Shown: one piece after another, positions 1 through 7,746 of the stretch
Layout of the letters: every line of letters starts with the position of its first letter
How positions within the stretch are numbered: position 1 is the stretch's first letter
Source: DASPWV01 sp046727855
Lineage (GTDB): Bacteria; Acidobacteriota; Vicinamibacteria; Vicinamibacterales; UBA2999
NCBI GenBank assembly: GCA_046727855.1
Contig: JBKPDL010000166.1
Coordinates: 1 to 32,503, forward strand
Reading direction: 5' to 3'
DNA length: 32,503 bases
Translations under genes and position numbers: made by a program
The notes under the pieces: model-generated
Seen by the model: only the letters and a program-made list of their open reading frames with translations
What the model was told of the DNA's origin: nothing
Databases searched by the model: none

Positions 1-150
1 GTCGTGTTCAGCTGGCTCTTGAACATGGGCCTTGCACCGACACGCGCGGAAGTGTTCGTTCTCCAACATCGGGAGATCTCTCGCCCAATCGACTTCGGGA
101 CGCCGTCTCCGCGTTCTGCACCGCCCGACCCGCCTCCACCGCGAGCCTGA
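1..150 (+). CDS. possible C-terminal end of an upstream gene (partial)
   Basis: Frame 1 is open from the window edge to a TGA at 148-150, giving about 49 residues that end in a proline-rich tail. The composition could fit the end of a real gene, but I recognise no family and frame 3 is also open across this stretch. It could equally be non-coding leader DNA. Nothing more can be said without the sequence to the left. Confidence 0.2.
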   Translation, partial: VVFSWLLNMGLAPTRAEVFVLQHREISRPIDFGTPSPRSAPPDPPPPRA

Positions 151-176
151 CGCTCCACGCTTCTCTTTGGAGCCCT

Positions 177-192
177 CAGCACACGTGTGCTG
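177..192. promoter_or_regulatory. 16-bp perfect palindrome upstream of Oar-like receptor
   Basis: CAGCACACGTGTGCTG is a perfect palindrome that ends 38 bp before the GTG start of the receptor gene. Its size and position would suit a dimeric repressor or activator site, or a small hairpin in the 5' leader. No cognate regulator is identified, so a regulatory role is inference. Confidence 0.35.
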
Positions 193-230
193 GAGAGGCC
201 GCGTGGTGTCGTTTCTCGCGGAGGTGTTTC

Positions 231-3053
231 GTGACCAGAGCAGGTCGTTTCGCTCTCGCAGCAGTGTGTGTTGCGTGGGCTGTCCCCGGCGCGGCGCAGC
301 AGTCGATTGATTACGCCAGCATCAGCGGACGTGTGAGTGATCCGTCCGGCGCGGTCGTCGTGGGCGCGCGCGTCGCCGCGCGTCACACCGAAACCAGTGT
401 GACGGCGACAACCGTCACCGATTCAGACGGCCGTTTTCGGGTTCCTTACCTGCGTGTGGGCCCCTACGAAATCAGGGTGCAGCAGCCGGGATTTCACGAT
501 GCGACGCGCACGCTCACGGCGACCGTCGGCGCCGCGTTTGAGTTGCCGATAACGTTGAGCGTCGGCGGCGTGGACACGAGTGTGACGGTCACAGGCGAAG
601 CGACCGTCCTGGAAGCCGCCCGCAGTCAGATCGCGGGTACGGTTTCTGAACCGGAGGTCCGAAGCCTCCCCATGAACGGACGCAATTTTCTGGAACTGGC
701 GCTCCTCGTTCCAGGCGTCTCGCCCACGAATGTCTCGAGCACGCAGCTGTTTCCGGAGACATCGGCGGTTCCGGGAGTGAGCCTTTCCGTCGGCAGTCAA
801 CGCAACCTGTCGAACAATTTCATCGTCGACGGGCTGTCGGCCAACGACGACGCCGCCGGCTTGAGCGGCATCACGTACGGTGTCGATGCCGTGGAGCAGT
901 TTCAGGTGGTGACCTCTGGCGCGCAGGCGGAGCTCGGTCGCGCGTTGGGGGGGTATGTGAACGTGGTGACCAAGAGCGGCACCAACGTGCTGCACGGCAC
1001 GATCTACGACTACATCCGCGACGATCGCTTCAACGAGAAGAATGCCTTGTCGGGAACCAAGCTGCCGATGGACCAGGCGCAGTACGGCGGCAGCCTCGGA
1101 GGACCGCTGGTGTCCAACCGGACGTTCTACTTCACGAACGCCGAACAGCGACGGTTCGATCAGACCGGCCTGGTCACTATTTCAGACGCCAACGTGAGCG
1201 TGGTCAACGCTCGGCTTGCCGCGGTCGGTTATCAGGGCCCATTGATCACGACCGGCATCTACCCGAACCCGGTGGACACGACGAACCTGCTCGCCAAAGT
1301 CGACCATCAGGTCAATGGGCGCGACCAGTTGAGCATCCGTTACGGCCTGTATGACGTGGCCGCCGAGAACTCGCGCGGCGCTGGCGGCCTCAATGCGCCG
1401 AGCGCCTCCTCGGCCCTCGACAACCGCGACCAGGCGATTGCGATGAGCAACACGTTCACCATCTCGTCGCGTACCGTGCTCGAGACGCGCGCGCAATTTG
1501 CCTATAGCGATTTAAAGGCGCCTGCGACGGATCCCATAGGACCAGCCGTGAGCATCGCCGGCGTGGCGTCGTTCGGGACGAGCTCGGGCAGTCCCACCCG
1601 ACGAATCAATAGGCTCTACCAAGTCGTCAACAACCTTTCTCATCAGGCAGGCTCGCACGCGTTCAGGGGCGGTGTCGATTTCCTGTACAACGACGATCAG
1701 ATCACCTTCCCACGTTCGGTGCGCGGGAGCTATTCGTTCTCGTCGCTCGCCAACTTTCTAGCCGGCACATACAACAATGCCGGCTTTACCCAGACGTTTG
1801 GCGTTTCCGAGGTGTCGCAGACGAACCCGAACGTCGGGTTCTACGTGCAGGACGAGTGGAAAGTGGACCCTCGTGTGACGCTCAACCTGGGTGTCCGGTA
1901 TGACCTGCAGTTTCTGGAGACGATCAACACCGACGACGACAACGTCTCGCCTCGCGTAGGCGTCACTTGGTCACCATTCGAGTCGCGTCGTACGCTCGTG
2001 CGCGGCAGCGCGGGACTGTTTTACGATCGCGTGCCTCTTCGCGCGCTGGCCAATGCCATCCTCTCCGCCGGCAACACGACCGATCTGACAAACCTTCGAC
2101 AGACTGGCGTAAGCCTCTCGCCGACGCAGGTGGGGGCGCCAACGTTCCCGAATATTCTGCCGGGCGTCGTCCCGTCGGTCACCCTGATCAACCTCATCAC
2201 CATTGACCGGAATCTCCAGAACGCGAACTCGCGGCAGGCCAGCCTCGAAGTCGAGCAGCAGATCGGCGACCGCGCAACGGTCAGCGTTGGGTATCAGTAT
2301 CTGCGCGGACTCAATCTGCTGATGTCGGTGAATCAGAACGTGCCGAGTTGTGTCGCGTCGGGCACCAACAACGGCTGCCGGCCCAATCCCAACTATGCGA
2401 ACAACAGCCAGTATTCGTCGGTTGGGGACTCCAACTATCACGGACTGTATGTCTCATTCACGCAGCGGCCGGCGCGATGGGGACACTACCGCGTCTCGTA
2501 CACGCAGTCGAAGTCGATGAACAATCTCGGTGAGTTCTTCTTCAGCTCTCCGATCGATCCCTTCGACCTGTCGAAAGACTGGGGGCGTTCGGACGACGAT
2601 CAGCGCCACCGCCTCGTCATCAATGGCGCGGTCCAGACGTCGATGGCGCCGGCGACGACGGCCTGGGAATACCTGACCCACGGGTTTCAGGTCAGCGGCA
2701 TGTTGCAGGCGTACTCGGCCCTGCCCTTCAACATCACCTCGGGCGTGACGACGATTCAAGGTACGGCTGGTCGACCGATCGTCGACGGCGAGTTCATCGA
2801 ACGCAATGCCGGGATCGGGAGCGATTTCCTCACTCTCAACATCCGTGTCAGTCGCGCCTTCCGGCTGAATGGTCGCGTCCAGATCGAGGCGCTGGCGGAA
2901 GGTTTCAATCTGACCAATCACCGGAACGTACTGACGCGAAACACCAACTTTGGCACTGGCGCGTACCCAACGAACCCGTTGCCCACCTTCAATCAGATCA
3001 CGGCCGTTGGAGAGCCACGGTCATTTCAGTTCGGAATCCGGATGCGCTTCTGA
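231..3053 (+). CDS. Oar-like TonB-dependent outer-membrane receptor
   Basis: A 940-residue outer-membrane protein. The GTG start is chosen because a GGAGG lies 6 bases upstream (220-224) and the protein then begins with a signal peptide (about residues 1-22, ending GAAQ). Residues about 28-110 form a carboxypeptidase-regulatory-like beta domain (ISGRVSDPSGAVV, then TDSDGRFRVPYLRVGPYEIRV). A plug-like region follows (LPMNGRNFLELALLVPGV, FIVDGLSANDD), then a long beta-barrel region ending in a terminal Phe (FGIRMRF), as expected for barrel insertion by BAM. Acidobacteria carry many such receptors, thought to import oligosaccharides or peptides with TonB energy; the substrate here cannot be told. 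A decayed secreted protein gene begins 10 bp downstream and was probably co-transcribed. Length and both ends look intact. Confidence 0.9.
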   Translation: MTRAGRFALAAVCVAWAVPGAAQQSIDYASISGRVSDPSGAVVVGARVAARHTETSVTATTVTDSDGRFRVPYLRVGPYEIRVQQPGFHDATRTLTATVGAAFELPITLSVGGVDTSVTVTGEATVLEAARSQIAGTVSEPEVRSLPMNGRNFLELALLVPGVSPTNVSSTQLFPETSAVPGVSLSVGSQRNLSNNFIVDGLSANDDAAGLSGITYGVDAVEQFQVVTSGAQAELGRALGGYVNVVTKSGTNVLHGTIYDYIRDDRFNEKNALSGTKLPMDQAQYGGSLGGPLVSNRTFYFTNAEQRRFDQTGLVTISDANVSVVNARLAAVGYQGPLITTGIYPNPVDTTNLLAKVDHQVNGRDQLSIRYGLYDVAAENSRGAGGLNAPSASSALDNRDQAIAMSNTFTISSRTVLETRAQFAYSDLKAPATDPIGPAVSIAGVASFGTSSGSPTRRINRLYQVVNNLSHQAGSHAFRGGVDFLYNDDQITFPRSVRGSYSFSSLANFLAGTYNNAGFTQTFGVSEVSQTNPNVGFYVQDEWKVDPRVTLNLGVRYDLQFLETINTDDDNVSPRVGVTWSPFESRRTLVRGSAGLFYDRVPLRALANAILSAGNTTDLTNLRQTGVSLSPTQVGAPTFPNILPGVVPSVTLINLITIDRNLQNANSRQASLEVEQQIGDRATVSVGYQYLRGLNLLMSVNQNVPSCVASGTNNGCRPNPNYANNSQYSSVGDSNYHGLYVSFTQRPARWGHYRVSYTQSKSMNNLGEFFFSSPIDPFDLSKDWGRSDDDQRHRLVINGAVQTSMAPATTAWEYLTHGFQVSGMLQAYSALPFNITSGVTTIQGTAGRPIVDGEFIERNAGIGSDFLTLNIRVSRAFRLNGRVQIEALAEGFNLTNHRNVLTRNTNFGTGAYPTNPLPTFNQITAVGEPRSFQFGIRMRF

Positions 3054-3063
3054 GCGAGGCCAC

Positions 3064-3459
3064 ATGGACGTGTCGGCTGTGAGTAAAAGTCTCATGGCGG
3101 CACTAGCGCTTGTCGTGGCGAGCGCTGCGTTCCCGAGCGGACGTTCGCTGGACCTGGCGTGCCTGGTCGCAACAACGCGTATCCCTCAATTGCGGCGACT
3201 GGTCAGGTCGCCGTGATCACGAGACCGAAGCGGTGGAATTGTCGTGACCTGGGACGAGCAGGCGAGTGGCGGCCGGGGTGTCGCACTTGGCCGAGGTACG
3301 ACCGGTGTACACGGTTCATTACGATTCGCGCGTTGAGTCATCAGCGAGGGTACATCCGGCACGTACCCCGTCGTGGCGACGGTGCACGACGCCATCGTCA
3401 CCGCGTGGACGAGTGGCCCGACCGGACAGTCAGTGCTTCGAGTGGACCGGACTCCCTAG
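3064..3459 (+). pseudogene. remnant of a secreted sialidase/BNR-repeat-like protein
   Basis: The start looks real: ATG 10 bp after the receptor stop, with a signal-peptide-like N-terminus (MDVSAVSKSLMAALALVVAS) in frame 1. Near 3158 the sensible reading moves to frame 3 (PGRNNAYPSIAATGQVAVI, to about 3218). From 3232 it resumes in frame 1 (GIVVTWDEQASGGRGVALGR). A TGA at 3334-3336 interrupts it, after which the same frame continues sensibly (SGTYPVVATVHDAIVTAWT) to TAG at 3457-3459. That is one frameshift, one nonsense codon and, judging by the length (about 130 codons against several hundred in BNR proteins), a large internal deletion. The family name rests on remembered similarity to BNR/sialidase-type repeats and is only moderately sure; the decay itself is visible. 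Confidence 0.5.
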
Positions 3460-3476
3460 TGCGCAGAACTGCGCAC
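3459..3476. terminator. hairpin at the end of the decayed gene
   Basis: GTGCGCAG-AA-CTGCGCAC forms an 8-bp inverted repeat overlapping the last base of the decayed gene's stop codon. No T-run follows, so it would be at best a weak or Rho-assisted terminator, or simply an mRNA-stabilising 3' hairpin. Confidence 0.3.
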
Positions 3477-3575
3477 GGTGTCGACAGCACTCGCACACCA
3501 CTAGCGCCGCTGCAGAGCCCTTCGTCTGCCTCTAAGCTGACTTTCACCTCACGGCGCGGCCGCTCCTGAGTGAAT

Positions 3576-3590
3576 CCCGCCTTTTGCGGG
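3576..3590. terminator. small GC hairpin before the small ORF
   Basis: CCCGC-CTTTT-GCGGG can form a 5-bp GC stem with a T-rich loop. It lacks a U-tract. It overlaps the GTG at 3570, the more upstream start of the following small gene, and is one reason to prefer the ATG at 3624. Confidence 0.25.
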
Positions 3591-3623
3591 TGGCATGTGC
3601 ATTGCTTTTTGAAAGCACGCCGC

Positions 3624-3902
3624 ATGAAAGGGCTTGCAAGCAACGACACGTCTGAGTTCCTGGTCCGCGAACCACCGGAGTTGCACGCCCTTGGCTGCTT
3701 TGTCCACGGGGCTCTGGCCGCGCTGCACACGCTGGGCGCGGTGTACAACTGCCGACGCCGCAACTGGTGGGATGTGGCCGCGCACATTACAGCCGCTCTC
3801 TATGATGCGCGCTCGGTGCGTCACCACTATCGCACCGAGCAAATCGCGAGGCGCCGAGTGTCGACCGCTCGTGCGACCTTAGGTTCACGTTCCTCGCGAT
3901 AA
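3624..3902 (+). CDS. small uncharacterised protein (about 92 residues)
   Basis: The ORF reads LGCFVHGALAALHTLGAVYN, CRRRNWWDVAAHITAALYD, ARSVRHHYR. The mix of an Ala/Leu/His helix, a short basic RRRN link and a second Trp-containing helix looks like a selected protein sequence rather than a chance ORF. I have a weak memory of similar short proteins in acidobacteria and proteobacteria but cannot name a family. An upstream GTG at 3570 would add 18 residues, but it overlaps a hairpin. The ATG at 3624 has only a poor ribosome site, so the start is uncertain. The two helices could be amphipathic or membrane-associated. The C-terminus is basic and low in hydrophobicity. Confidence 0.5.
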   Translation: MKGLASNDTSEFLVREPPELHALGCFVHGALAALHTLGAVYNCRRRNWWDVAAHITAALYDARSVRHHYRTEQIARRRVSTARATLGSRSSR

Positions 3903-3987
3903 ACGACGTAAGACCGACGCTTGAAGCAGCTCGTCGCCGAGATCGAGGCGACGTATTCCTGGCGTGATCAATCCGGCCGGCAGGACG

Positions 3988-4287
3988 TCAGCTCTCGATT
4001 CGGTAGATCTCGCGCCGGCCGCTATCGATCAAGTCGTGATAACCCGCCATCGTCTTGCGCACAACCTCGTTCGATCGCATCTCGTGCTCGATGGCAAAGA
4101 AGTCGTCGATCTTCTCGACGTGGGCTTCGGCAACGACGGTCCAGAACGGTCCGCCGCTCACGTCCGTCATTAGACGAAGTGGCTCGTGACCCATTTCTCG
4201 CAGGGCTGCTGAGAGGGCGCGGAACTTCTCGACCATCCGGCCGACGGTTCCAGGCTTGCAGTTGACGACCTCTCGGACGATGTACAT
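3988..4287 (-). CDS. small NIPSNAP-like dimeric alpha-beta barrel protein
   Basis: A complete 99-residue protein starting MYIVREVVNCKPGTVGRMVE and ending REIYRIES. The start ATG (4285-4287) has a GGAGAGGA purine stretch just upstream on the minus strand. The order strand-helix-strand, with the conserved-looking GPFWTVVAEAHVE and YHDLIDSGRREIYRIE segments, resembles small ferredoxin-like (NIPSNAP/ABM-type) proteins that dimerise. Known examples are often oxidoreductase partners or unassigned. It starts 25 bp after the stop of the truncated FAD monooxygenase and was probably in its operon. The gene itself shows no damage. Function is not known. Confidence 0.7.
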   Translation of the reverse strand: MYIVREVVNCKPGTVGRMVEKFRALSAALREMGHEPLRLMTDVSGGPFWTVVAEAHVEKIDDFFAIEHEMRSNEVVRKTMAGYHDLIDSGRREIYRIES

Positions 4288-4312
4288 GACGCGGTCCTCT
4301 CCGAAGAACGGT

Positions 4313-4780
4313 TCAACCCGAAACTCGATCGTCCCTCGCGACAGACACGATCCGCCGGAGATTCTCCGCCGACATGAATTCAGACAACGGAATTGCCCCG
4401 GTAATGGCACACAGAAACGCATTCGTGGCTTCCTGGTTGCCGTGCAAGGCGCTGAACAGCTCCTGCATGTGAGGCGGAGGCGGGTCGAGAGCCGCGAGAT
4501 CGCAGGTGAACTCGTACATCGGTCGAACGCGCTCGTTCCGTGTCGTTTCGTGCGCGGCAAGCAACTCGTTGAGGGCGCCGCGACCGGACAGGCCCGCGTC
4601 GAGTGCCTCGACGAGCATTCCGGCCTCGATGAACGCGTCGCTGATACCCTGGGCCGTAATCGGATCTCTGTTGTAGCTCGCGTCGCCAACGAGCGCCCAG
4701 CCTTCACCGTACGGCTTGCGGAAGTAGTTCGGAACGCCTGCCGTGCCGTACCATCTATCCTCGCGTTTGCCTCCGCGCAC
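4313..4780 (-). pseudogene. C-terminal fragment of an FAD-dependent monooxygenase
   Basis: About 155 residues that match only the last third of a PF01494-type FAD monooxygenase, which is normally about 400 residues. The piece contains the second FAD-binding motif (GWALVGDA, residues 28-35, with the GD that contacts FAD ribityl), then YNRDPITAQGISDAF, and the family tail with DPPPPHMQELFSALHGNQEAT. On the minus strand a TGA immediately precedes the GTG at 4780, and 17 bases further upstream is the end of the LuxR gene, so the N-terminal Rossmann domain is missing here. A matching N-terminal stub lies on the plus strand at about 6699. Without the dinucleotide fold it cannot be a working monooxygenase. 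Confidence 0.75.
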
Positions 4781-4797
4781 TCAATAGGCGCCGGATT

Positions 4798-6423
4798 TTA
4801 CGGACGAGCTCGGAGCGCCCACGCAACGGCTTCCGCACGGTTTCGAAGCCCAAGCTTGGAAAGAATGCGGCTGACGTGGTGCTCGACCGTTTTCGGACTG
4901 ATGAACAGTCGCTTGGCGATTTCGAGGTTGGATAAGCCGTGGCGGAGGAGTTCAAGGACCTCGCATTCCCGGCGCGTCAAGTCACCGCGAGCGCGAGGGC
5001 GCGGCGGACTTCCTCCGCCGAGCTCACGTACGAGTGCCGCTGCTTGATCGGCGTGGGTCCGCGCGCCGATCCGATCGAAGGCCGCGTACGCGAGACGCGC
5101 ATCCTCCGCTGCAAGCTCGCGCTCGCTCGCGGCAAGGGCGCGCGCCCAATCCAATCGCGTCAGCGCCGCCTCGTACGGCATCCCACATCGCTCGAACAGC
5201 CCGCACGCTCTGTCGAAGAGCCCGTGTGCCACTCCGCCGCGGGGCAGCTCCACGCGTGCGCTGCACATCAGTGCGAGCGCCTCCACGGGCGGACGCCTCG
5301 ATCGCTCCGCCATGTCGGTGAGCCTGGCCGCCGCGGCTCGCGCGGCGTCGAGATCTCCCGCAAGCAGGCTGGCATCGACGAGCAGCCGGAGCAGCGGCAC
5401 GGCAGCGAGGCCATCACCAACGGATTCAAGGCGCCGTTCGAGGAGCGCTGCTGCCAGAGTCGCCTGGCCGCGAGCAGTGTGCAACGACGCTGCGGCTTCG
5501 ACGGCGGCGGGATGGCCCTCCAGTCCGGTGAGGAGTTGACCGGCTTCCTCCGGTCGGCCTTGCCTCACGCGCAGGAGCGCCAGGCGACTCAGGCTGTACA
5601 CTTTTTCCGCGGGATACTTCTCTCCCAAGGCCTGAAGCGCAGCCATCAGCTCGTTCGCCGCTTCGCTCCAGCGACCAGAGGCTATGAGCACTCCGCTGTA
5701 GACCACACGGCAGTAATGAAAGATTGGTGGGCAGTGGTGTCGTTTGGTGAATTCGTCCACCACCTGACACGACTGCGCGGCGCGCTCGAAGTCGGCGGCT
5801 CGATCGCACGCCGAGAGCATGTTGCAGCAGGTATGTCCAACGATGAACAGGTTGCGGTCGCCTGCGGTCGCCGCGGCCGCTGCTTCGTCGAGCATGGCCA
5901 TGCCCTCGTCGACGCGTCCCATGGCGACGAGCGCGCGACCGTGCTCCGACAGCGCCCATACCTCGAGGTCACCGTCTCCGTGCGGTCGCGCGATCGCCAC
6001 GGCGGCACGCGCGTGATCGGCGGTCGTCGCCGGATCGGGAGACATCTTTCCGCGCAGATGCTCGAGCCATCCGCGCTCGGCGCATGGACCGGTCTTCTCC
6101 AGGAGCCCTTCGGCGCGCCGCAGCCAACCGTTGGCTGCAGCCCCGTTGTTGTAGGCGCTCGCGTAACCGATCGCCAGCCATAGTGCCGCGCGCGCGGCAC
6201 GACAGAAATCGCCGGCTTCGCGATACAGCGTGTAGGCCCGGCTTCGATGGTGCAGGCTCGATTCCGTTTCTTCGAGCCAATACAGCGCTTCACTCAAGCC
6301 GTCGAGCGCAGCGGCCGTCTCGTGCTGTTGGATGGAGGCCTCGAACTGTCGGCGTGCGCTCTGCCAGTCGCCACGAGCGAGTGCCGCAGTGCCCTGTGCG
6401 ATCAAATCCTCGATCTGCTGCAC
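4798..6423 (-). CDS. TPR-rich LuxR-family transcriptional regulator
   Basis: A 541-residue cytoplasmic regulator. Residues about 1-460 are Ala-rich paired helices of TPR type (for example ALARGDWQSARRQFEASIQQ near the N-terminus), probably a ligand- or partner-sensing solenoid. The last 60 residues (482-541) are a clear LuxR/GerE helix-turn-helix: LTRRECEVLELLRHGLSNLE, then IAKRLFISPKTVEHHVSRIL. There is no N-terminal receiver domain and no P-loop as in MalT-type proteins. The start is a GTG at 6421-6423 with a weak upstream GGATAA; the first codons fit the TPR region well. In related genomes such TPR-LuxR genes often sit beside FAD monooxygenases, and here fragments of one lie on both sides. 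Its target was probably that gene; the gene itself looks intact. Confidence 0.85.
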   Translation of the reverse strand: MQQIEDLIAQGTAALARGDWQSARRQFEASIQQHETAAALDGLSEALYWLEETESSLHHRSRAYTLYREAGDFCRAARAALWLAIGYASAYNNGAAANGWLRRAEGLLEKTGPCAERGWLEHLRGKMSPDPATTADHARAAVAIARPHGDGDLEVWALSEHGRALVAMGRVDEGMAMLDEAAAAATAGDRNLFIVGHTCCNMLSACDRAADFERAAQSCQVVDEFTKRHHCPPIFHYCRVVYSGVLIASGRWSEAANELMAALQALGEKYPAEKVYSLSRLALLRVRQGRPEEAGQLLTGLEGHPAAVEAAASLHTARGQATLAAALLERRLESVGDGLAAVPLLRLLVDASLLAGDLDAARAAAARLTDMAERSRRPPVEALALMCSARVELPRGGVAHGLFDRACGLFERCGMPYEAALTRLDWARALAASERELAAEDARLAYAAFDRIGARTHADQAAALVRELGGGSPPRPRARGDLTRRECEVLELLRHGLSNLEIAKRLFISPKTVEHHVSRILSKLGLRNRAEAVAWALRARP

Positions 6424-6659
6424 GATTCTGATTATCCGATGATGGCGTGATCGGCCTCATCGTGGATCGTTTCAATGACAACAGACCTGGACAAAACCCG
6501 TGCAATAACAATTACGTCTGGATTGCAAAAATTGTCGCTACTGCCCCTGCCACGGCTCCACAGACGAGCTGAGCCCGTTTCTCCGCGCGCGCGGCTTAAC
6601 CGGATGTGCGTGCGAATCACACGACGCCATCCTTGTGTCTGGTTGGTGAGGTGTTCAGC
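6424..6659. other. non-coding stretch upstream of LuxR gene
   Basis: I see no convincing gene here. The short open frames have arginine-rich shadow composition. The stretch holds the upstream region of the LuxR gene (minus strand) and an AT-richer patch (about 6475-6535), where its promoter would be expected, but I could not place a -35/-10 pair with confidence. Confidence 0.4.
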
Positions 6660-6779
6660 GACGTGCTGGTCTTGGAAGTGGTCAGGTGCGCGACGGGTCG
6701 CGTCTTGATCGTTGGTGCCGCTATCGCCGGCCTTGCGCTCGCTTGCGCGCGCAGACCGACGATTTTTCTAGGCGAGTAA
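6660..6779 (+). pseudogene. N-terminal stub of an FAD-dependent monooxygenase
   Basis: In frame 3 the sequence reads GRVLIVGAAIAGLALACA (about 6696-6749), a beta-strand/GxGxxG/helix dinucleotide-binding start typical of FAD monooxygenases, with the middle Gly of GxGIAG changed to Ala. It ends at TAA 6777-6779. About 60 bases further on, another frame reads MYLTNDGTSAALVIE (about 6843-6887), which may be the eroded next conserved block (usually MYLPGNALRAL). The stub is divergent from the LuxR gene. Together with the C-terminal fragment at 4313-4780 it could be the same gene split by an inversion. Confidence 0.5.
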
Positions 6780-6942
6780 GCGGACGATGGCGTGCGTGAA
6801 GCGTGCGTTTGATTGCCGAACTCTCATCGCAGAGGCCTCCTCATGTACCTGACGAACGACGGGACGTCGGCCGCGTTGGTGATCGAGACCGACCGCGTCC
6901 CGTTCAGTAGAAGCCGCAGCGATCGACGAAACGGCCTCACCG

Positions 6943-7100
6943 CGATCGTCTCAGCTTCGACGGCATATCGGTCGAGTGTCGGTCGCGCTCAGAGCCGGTG
7001 GTCTGTTCGTGTTCGACGCAATCGTGAAAGGGAGCTTCACACCGATGACTTACCGGACGTGGCGCGCCGCCCAGGATTGGGCCGTTCTAGCGCGGATGTG
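6943..7100 (+). pseudogene. internal remnant of a SAM-dependent methyltransferase
   Basis: Frame-matched codons from about 6976 read VSVALRAGGLFVFDAIVKGS followed by MTYRTWRAAQDWAVLARM and a TGA at 7098-7100. This is the class I methyltransferase block after motif II/III (LRPGGxFVFDV) with a family-typical YRTWRxGxDWAVL continuation. A few bases before it another frame gives SFDGI, the expected preceding FDAI/FDAV block, so a frameshift sits near 6965. The N-terminal SAM-binding motif I and the C-terminal half are both absent. The right-hand end overlaps the end of the acyl-CoA dehydrogenase stub on the opposite strand. Confidence 0.5.
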
Positions 7101-7302
7101 ACTGAAGATACGCGACGAAGTATCCAGCGTCGCGCAGCTCATCGAAATCATCGGCGAAGAAGGTGTTTTCCAGGTCATGCTTCGGCATCCGCTTCGAGAA
7201 GCGATGCAGCATTTCATCCGTGAGCAGAGAGCCGGCACGTTTCGACGCGGAGTGCGTCGTGCCCTGCGCGATCGGGGTTGCTGGGTTCGTGCTGGGTGTC
7301 AT
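7087..7302 (-). pseudogene. N-terminal stub of an acyl-CoA dehydrogenase
   Basis: The 71-codon ORF starts at ATG 7302 with a perfect GGAGGA 5 bases upstream. Its residues LLTDEMLHRF, then ENTFFADDFDELRDAGY are typical of the first helices of acyl-CoA dehydrogenases, which are usually 380-400 residues long. After DAGY the sequence leaves the family (FVAYLQSHPR, stop), at the point where it runs into the methyltransferase remnant. The 5' end is therefore intact and the rest deleted. It has no FAD-binding or catalytic-Glu region and cannot be active, although it may still be transcribed and translated. Confidence 0.6.
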
Positions 7303-7746
7303 TGCAATCCTCCTCGAACGCTGGTCATCCTTGATGTCAGAGTGAACGCCGCTTGCAGCGAGCTCATTGCAGGAGCGAGAACAGGGTCGAACGTACTGCG
7401 ATCAGCTTCGCCAGCGTGGCCGATGGTCTCGATGGAGGCCATTGCGCGGCATGGTGAGAGGTGAAGTCGGCGACAGCGTGGCTATCATCATCCCGAGTAC
7501 GCTGAGCGTCCATTGACTCCTGACATGCGGTCCTCCGTTGATCGTTCCTGACAGTAGAAGCCGCATCGGTTGGGAAATAGGGTCATGACCGCATCACCGC
7601 GTTGTGAAGACGCCGGCGTTTACGGAGTCAGATCAGGAGGATTTTGCGAGGCCGCGACGCGGCAGGTGCGCCCAAGTTGTCCTCGGTCCAGCTCGTTTTG
7701 GCGACGCCATCGGCACGCCAGCGAAACGTGATTGTGACGACCTCAT
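7303..7746. other. 444-bp stretch without a recognisable gene
   Basis: No coding region is supported. On the minus strand, an ATG at 7526 has a good GGAGGA (7531-7536) but meets a stop after 12 codons (MSGVNGRSAYSG). A second minus-strand ATG at about 7512 gives an unrecognised 49-codon frame. Both could be the 5' ends of further deleted genes, in line with the stubs on either side. The upstream region of the acyl-CoA dehydrogenase stub is also here. Confidence 0.4.

Noticed and set aside
4939..6183. A 414-codon open frame on the plus strand
   Set aside because: It lies opposite the LuxR gene, is rich in Arg/Ala/Gly/Gln with no domain, and is a shadow of it.
6905..7565. 14-base direct repeat CAGTAGAAGCCGCA at 6905 and 7552
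   Set aside because: One or two exact 14-mers are expected by chance in a window this long, and nothing around the two copies matches.
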